This document shows positions 7,683 to 10,725 of a DNA stretch of 10,725 nt, in pieces; position 1 is the stretch's first letter; each line of letters begins with the position of its first letter. The position numbers were made by a program, and so were the translations under genes. The notes under the pieces are model-generated. The model was not told the DNA's origin. It ran no database searches and was given only the letters and a program-made list of their open reading frames with translations. The stretch is from an uncultured Gemella sp. (GTDB lineage Bacteria; Bacillota; Bacilli; Staphylococcales; Gemellaceae), in assembly GCA_927911695.1 (NCBI GenBank), contig CAKMQO010000106.1:1-10725 (forward strand), read 5' to 3'.

Positions 7683-10670
7683 ATGGGAATAAAAGATACT
7701 CATATGGAAGAACAATTAGAAAATGAGATAATTAAATATCTAGTTGATAAAAATGGATATGAATATATAACACCACTAGAAATGAAGAGTAGTTATAATC
7801 GTGAGTTTGCGATTGATGAAGAAAGATTACTGCGATTTATAAAAGATAGTCAACCTCAAGAATTTGAGATTCTTGGACTTGATACTGAAAATGGACGTTT
7901 GAAATTTTATAATAAACTTAATAATGATATTAGACGTGATGGTATTGTATCTATATTAAAGAATGGAATTAAATGTTATCCATCACAAGGAACTATTCTT
8001 TTCTATCATGCTTTAGATCCAAAAAGATTAAGTTCTTATGAAGAATTTGATAAGAATATCTTTTCTGTAACAAATCAATTAACATATTCAAATCAAAACA
8101 GAGCGTTAGAACTCGATTTGGCAATTTTTATTAACGGATTGCCAATATTTACAATGGAACTTAAGAGCCGAGGCTCTAGCACGGGGTGGTCATATAAAGA
8201 TGCAGAAGAACAATACAAAAATGATAGAGATTCAAGAGATCCATTATTTAGTTTTAAAAAGTGTTTAGCACACTTTGCTGTTGATGAGAATTTTATTACA
8301 TTCACAACGAAACTTGATGGGAAGAGTACTCGCTTCATGCCATTTAATAAAGGTACATTAGCTGGTGGATCAGGTAATCCTGTAAATTCAAACGGTACAA
8401 TGACAGATTACTTGTGGAAAGAGTTTTTACAACCTAAGACATTAACTTCTATAATTAGAGATTTTGCTTATGTTTCTGTTGATAAGGTGAAAAGAAGTGA
8501 AACACTAATTTTTCCTAGATATCATCAATTTAGAGTAGTAACTAAGTTAGTAAAAGATGTAGAAGAAAATGGTGTTGGCAAACGCTATTTAATTCAACAT
8601 AGTGCAGGTAGTGGGAAAAGTAATTCAATTACTTGGTTAAGTTATCGTTTGGTAGAGGTAAATCATAATAATAAAAAAGCTTTTGATTCTGTTATTGTTG
8701 TTACTGATAGATTAAATTTAGATAAACAGATAACTGATAATATTAGAAAATTTATTGATGAAAAAAGTATTGTAGGTCACGCTAGTTCATCAACAAACTT
8801 AAAAGATCTTTTAGTAGATGGTAAAAAAAATAATAATCACGACTGTACAAAAATTCCCATATCTAATAGAAAAAATCGGTTCTGATCTGAAAGGGAAAAA
8901 CTTCGCAATTATTATAGACGAGGCTCATTCTTCTCAAAGTGGACGTGCAGCAGCATCACTTAATATGGCTGTGTCAGGGAAAATGAATGATGAGGAAATA
9001 AGCATTGAAGACCAATTAAATATAATTATTGAAGCTAGAAAAATGCCAGAAAATGCGAGTTTCTTTGCTTTTACAGCAACACCAAAAGCAAAAACATTAC
9101 AAATGTTTGGTGAAGTATTTGATTTGTATTCTATGAAGCAAGCAATCGAAGAAGGATTCATTCTTGATGTTTTAAAAAATTATACTAATTTTGAAAATTA
9201 CTATAAAATCTATAAAACAGTGAAAGATAATCCAGAATTTGATAGAAAAAAATCACAACGTAAAATTAGAACTTATGTAGAAGGTCAAGAATTTCCAATT
9301 AGATCAAAAGCAGAAGTTATGGTAAATCATTTTATTGAAAATACTTCTAAGAAAATAAATGGTAAAGCTAAAGCTATGATAATTACACAAAGTATCCTTC
9401 GAGCAGTTGAGTATTATCATATTGTGTCAGAACTTTTAGAAAATAGTAAAACTGGCTGGAAAGCTGTTGTAGCATTTTTCTGGTGAAAAAGAATATAAAG
9501 GGAAGATAGTTACAGAAGCTAGTTTAAATGGATTTTCATCTAAAGAGACTACTGAAAGATTCAAAGAAGATGAATATAAAATTTTAATAGTTGCTGATAA
9601 GTACCAAACTGGTTATGATGAACCGTTACTACACACTATGTATGTAGATAAAGTATTAAATGATGTTAAAGCAGTACAAACTTTATCACGACTTAACCGT
9701 AGTGCTAAATTTAAAATAGATACGTGTGTATTAGATTTCGCTAACTCTCCTGATCATATTTTAGAGGCATTTCAACCTTACTATAAAGAAACTAAATTAG
9801 AATCTTTTACAGATCCTAATAAATTACATGATTTATTAAGTGTATTAGATGGAATGTATGTATATGAAGAAGATGAAGTTGATAAAGTAGTTGAAATATT
9901 CTTAAAAATAAAAATAGAGATCAATTAGATTCTATTTTAGATAGCATAGTAGAACGATATAAAACTCTAACTGAAGAGGAACAAGTGGAGTTTAAAAGTG
10001 GAGTAAAATCTTTTATAAGAACATATAATTTCTTAGCATCGATACTCCCAATAGGTCAAATTGATTGGGAGAGAAAGTAATCTTTTTTGAACAGTTAGTT
10101 CATAGACTACCTACACCTAAAGAGGATGATTTCACAAAAGGTTTATTAGATACTATAGATTTAGAAAGTTATAGATTAGAGAAGAAGAAAACTATTGATA
10201 TTATTTTAGAAGATGAAAACGGTAAGCTTAATGGAGATAATATTGGTGTAGGAAGAAAGAATAAACTAGAGTTAGATAATCTTGAAAATATTATTGTTAC
10301 ATTTAATGATATTTTTGGTAATATTTCATGGAATGATAAAGATAATGTAATTCGACAAATTAAATCATTACCAGAAATAGTAATGCGTGATGATAAATTT
10401 AGAAACGCATTAGAAAATTCAGATATGGAAAATATTAAAATAGAATATAATAATGCATTGAAAAATGTATTCAAGAGTATCATGAATGACAATATAGAGC
10501 TATTTAAACAATGGATAAGTAATGCTAACTTTAAAAAATGGTTAAATGAAGAAGTATTCAATGAAATAATCAAACAAAAAATGGATGAAGACTATAAAAA
10601 ATTAAGAGAATCTGAAGTGATATATCAAAAAGTAGCAGAAGATAATATTAATAAAAATTACGGAAAATAA
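7683..10670 (+). pseudogene. hsdR: Type I restriction endonuclease subunit (HsdR), four frameshifts
   Basis: Joined across four one-base shifts this is a 995-residue HsdR, the ATP-dependent translocase and nuclease of a type I system. Nuclease residues fit PD-(D/E)xK: D145 and E159-L-K161 (LDLAIFINGLPIF, then MELKSR). Helicase motifs are RYHQFRVV before Walker A SAGSGKS (307-313), DEAH at 412-415, FTATP at about 463-467, and motif VI VQTLSRLNRS near 664-673. Inferred events: extra A in the A8 run 8823-8830; extra T in the T5 run 9475-9479; missing A in 9904-9908; missing A in 10074-10076. Gains and losses balance, and the end is in the starting frame. AAGGAGGT at 7669-7676, 6 bases away, sets the start. 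As written, the first product stops at 8885 after about 400 residues: it keeps the nuclease core and Walker A but lacks DEAH and later motor motifs, so it should not translocate or restrict normally. Confidence 0.92.
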
Positions 10671-10697
10671 GTTTAATTCTAAAAAAAGGAGTTAAAT

Positions 10698-10725
10698 ATG
10701 AAATATGTTGATAAAATTATAGAAA
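10698..10725 (+). CDS. Start of an unidentified gene, cut by window edge
   Basis: An ATG begins 27 bases after the hsdR stop, preceded by an A-rich AAAGGAG site ending at 10691, 6 bases from the start. Only nine codons are visible (MKYVDKIIE), too few to name a family. With no terminator between it and hsdR it is probably co-transcribed with the hsd operon, where accessory or further defence genes are common. Confidence 0.5.

Noticed and set aside
10169..10573. 134-codon minus-strand ORF opposite the end of hsdR
   Set aside because: It is a Ser/Leu/Ile/Phe-rich shadow of the Asp/Asn/Lys-rich HsdR C-terminus and lacks a ribosome-binding site.

Overview
The window is a very A+T-rich bacterial segment (roughly 25-30% G+C by eye) in which every credible gene lies on the + strand. 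Ribosome-binding sites are strong AGGAG/AGGAGG types, promoters are sigma-A-like (TTGACC-17-TATAAT), Trp is encoded by TGG, and TGA is a real stop (the hsdM/hsdS ATGA overlap). This suits a low-G+C Gram-positive such as a Gemella- or Streptococcus-like Firmicute. The genus is a guess; the sequence itself does not settle it.

Layout: (1) 1-215, the 3' end of a GNAT N-acetyltransferase with two compensating frameshifts. (2) 406-1115, a DUF4393/Abi-alpha-type protein with its own good promoter and one frameshift. (3) 1116-1761, no convincing gene: three hairpins, one of them a perfect 17-bp palindrome, and a possible decayed small ORF. (4) 1762-3930, a KAP-family P-loop NTPase of about 722 codons when pieced together, broken by six single-base frameshifts, followed by a clear intrinsic terminator. 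(5) 4162-10670, a complete-length type I restriction-modification operon in the order hsdM-hsdS-hsdR. hsdM and hsdS are intact; hsdR is intact for about 1.1 kb and then carries four frameshifts. (6) From 10698, the start of an unidentified gene cut by the window edge.

How the genes work together: this looks like a defence island. HsdM2-HsdS would methylate a bipartite DNA site, and HsdR would add ATP-driven translocation and cleavage of unmodified DNA. The KAP NTPase and the DUF4393 protein belong to families linked to phage exclusion or abortive infection. If the frameshifts are real, only the methylation half of the type I system is expressed intact, and the other defence genes are dead or dying.

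The main oddity is the frameshift pattern. Thirteen one-base indels can be inferred, nearly all in short A or T runs. None is accompanied by a nonsense substitution in the four recognisable broken genes, and none lies between 4162 and about 8822. Either the consensus is poor in patches, or selection has kept hsdM/hsdS while neighbouring defence genes decayed. I see no CRISPR array, tRNA, rRNA, transposase or integrase. I found no convincing undescribed system.
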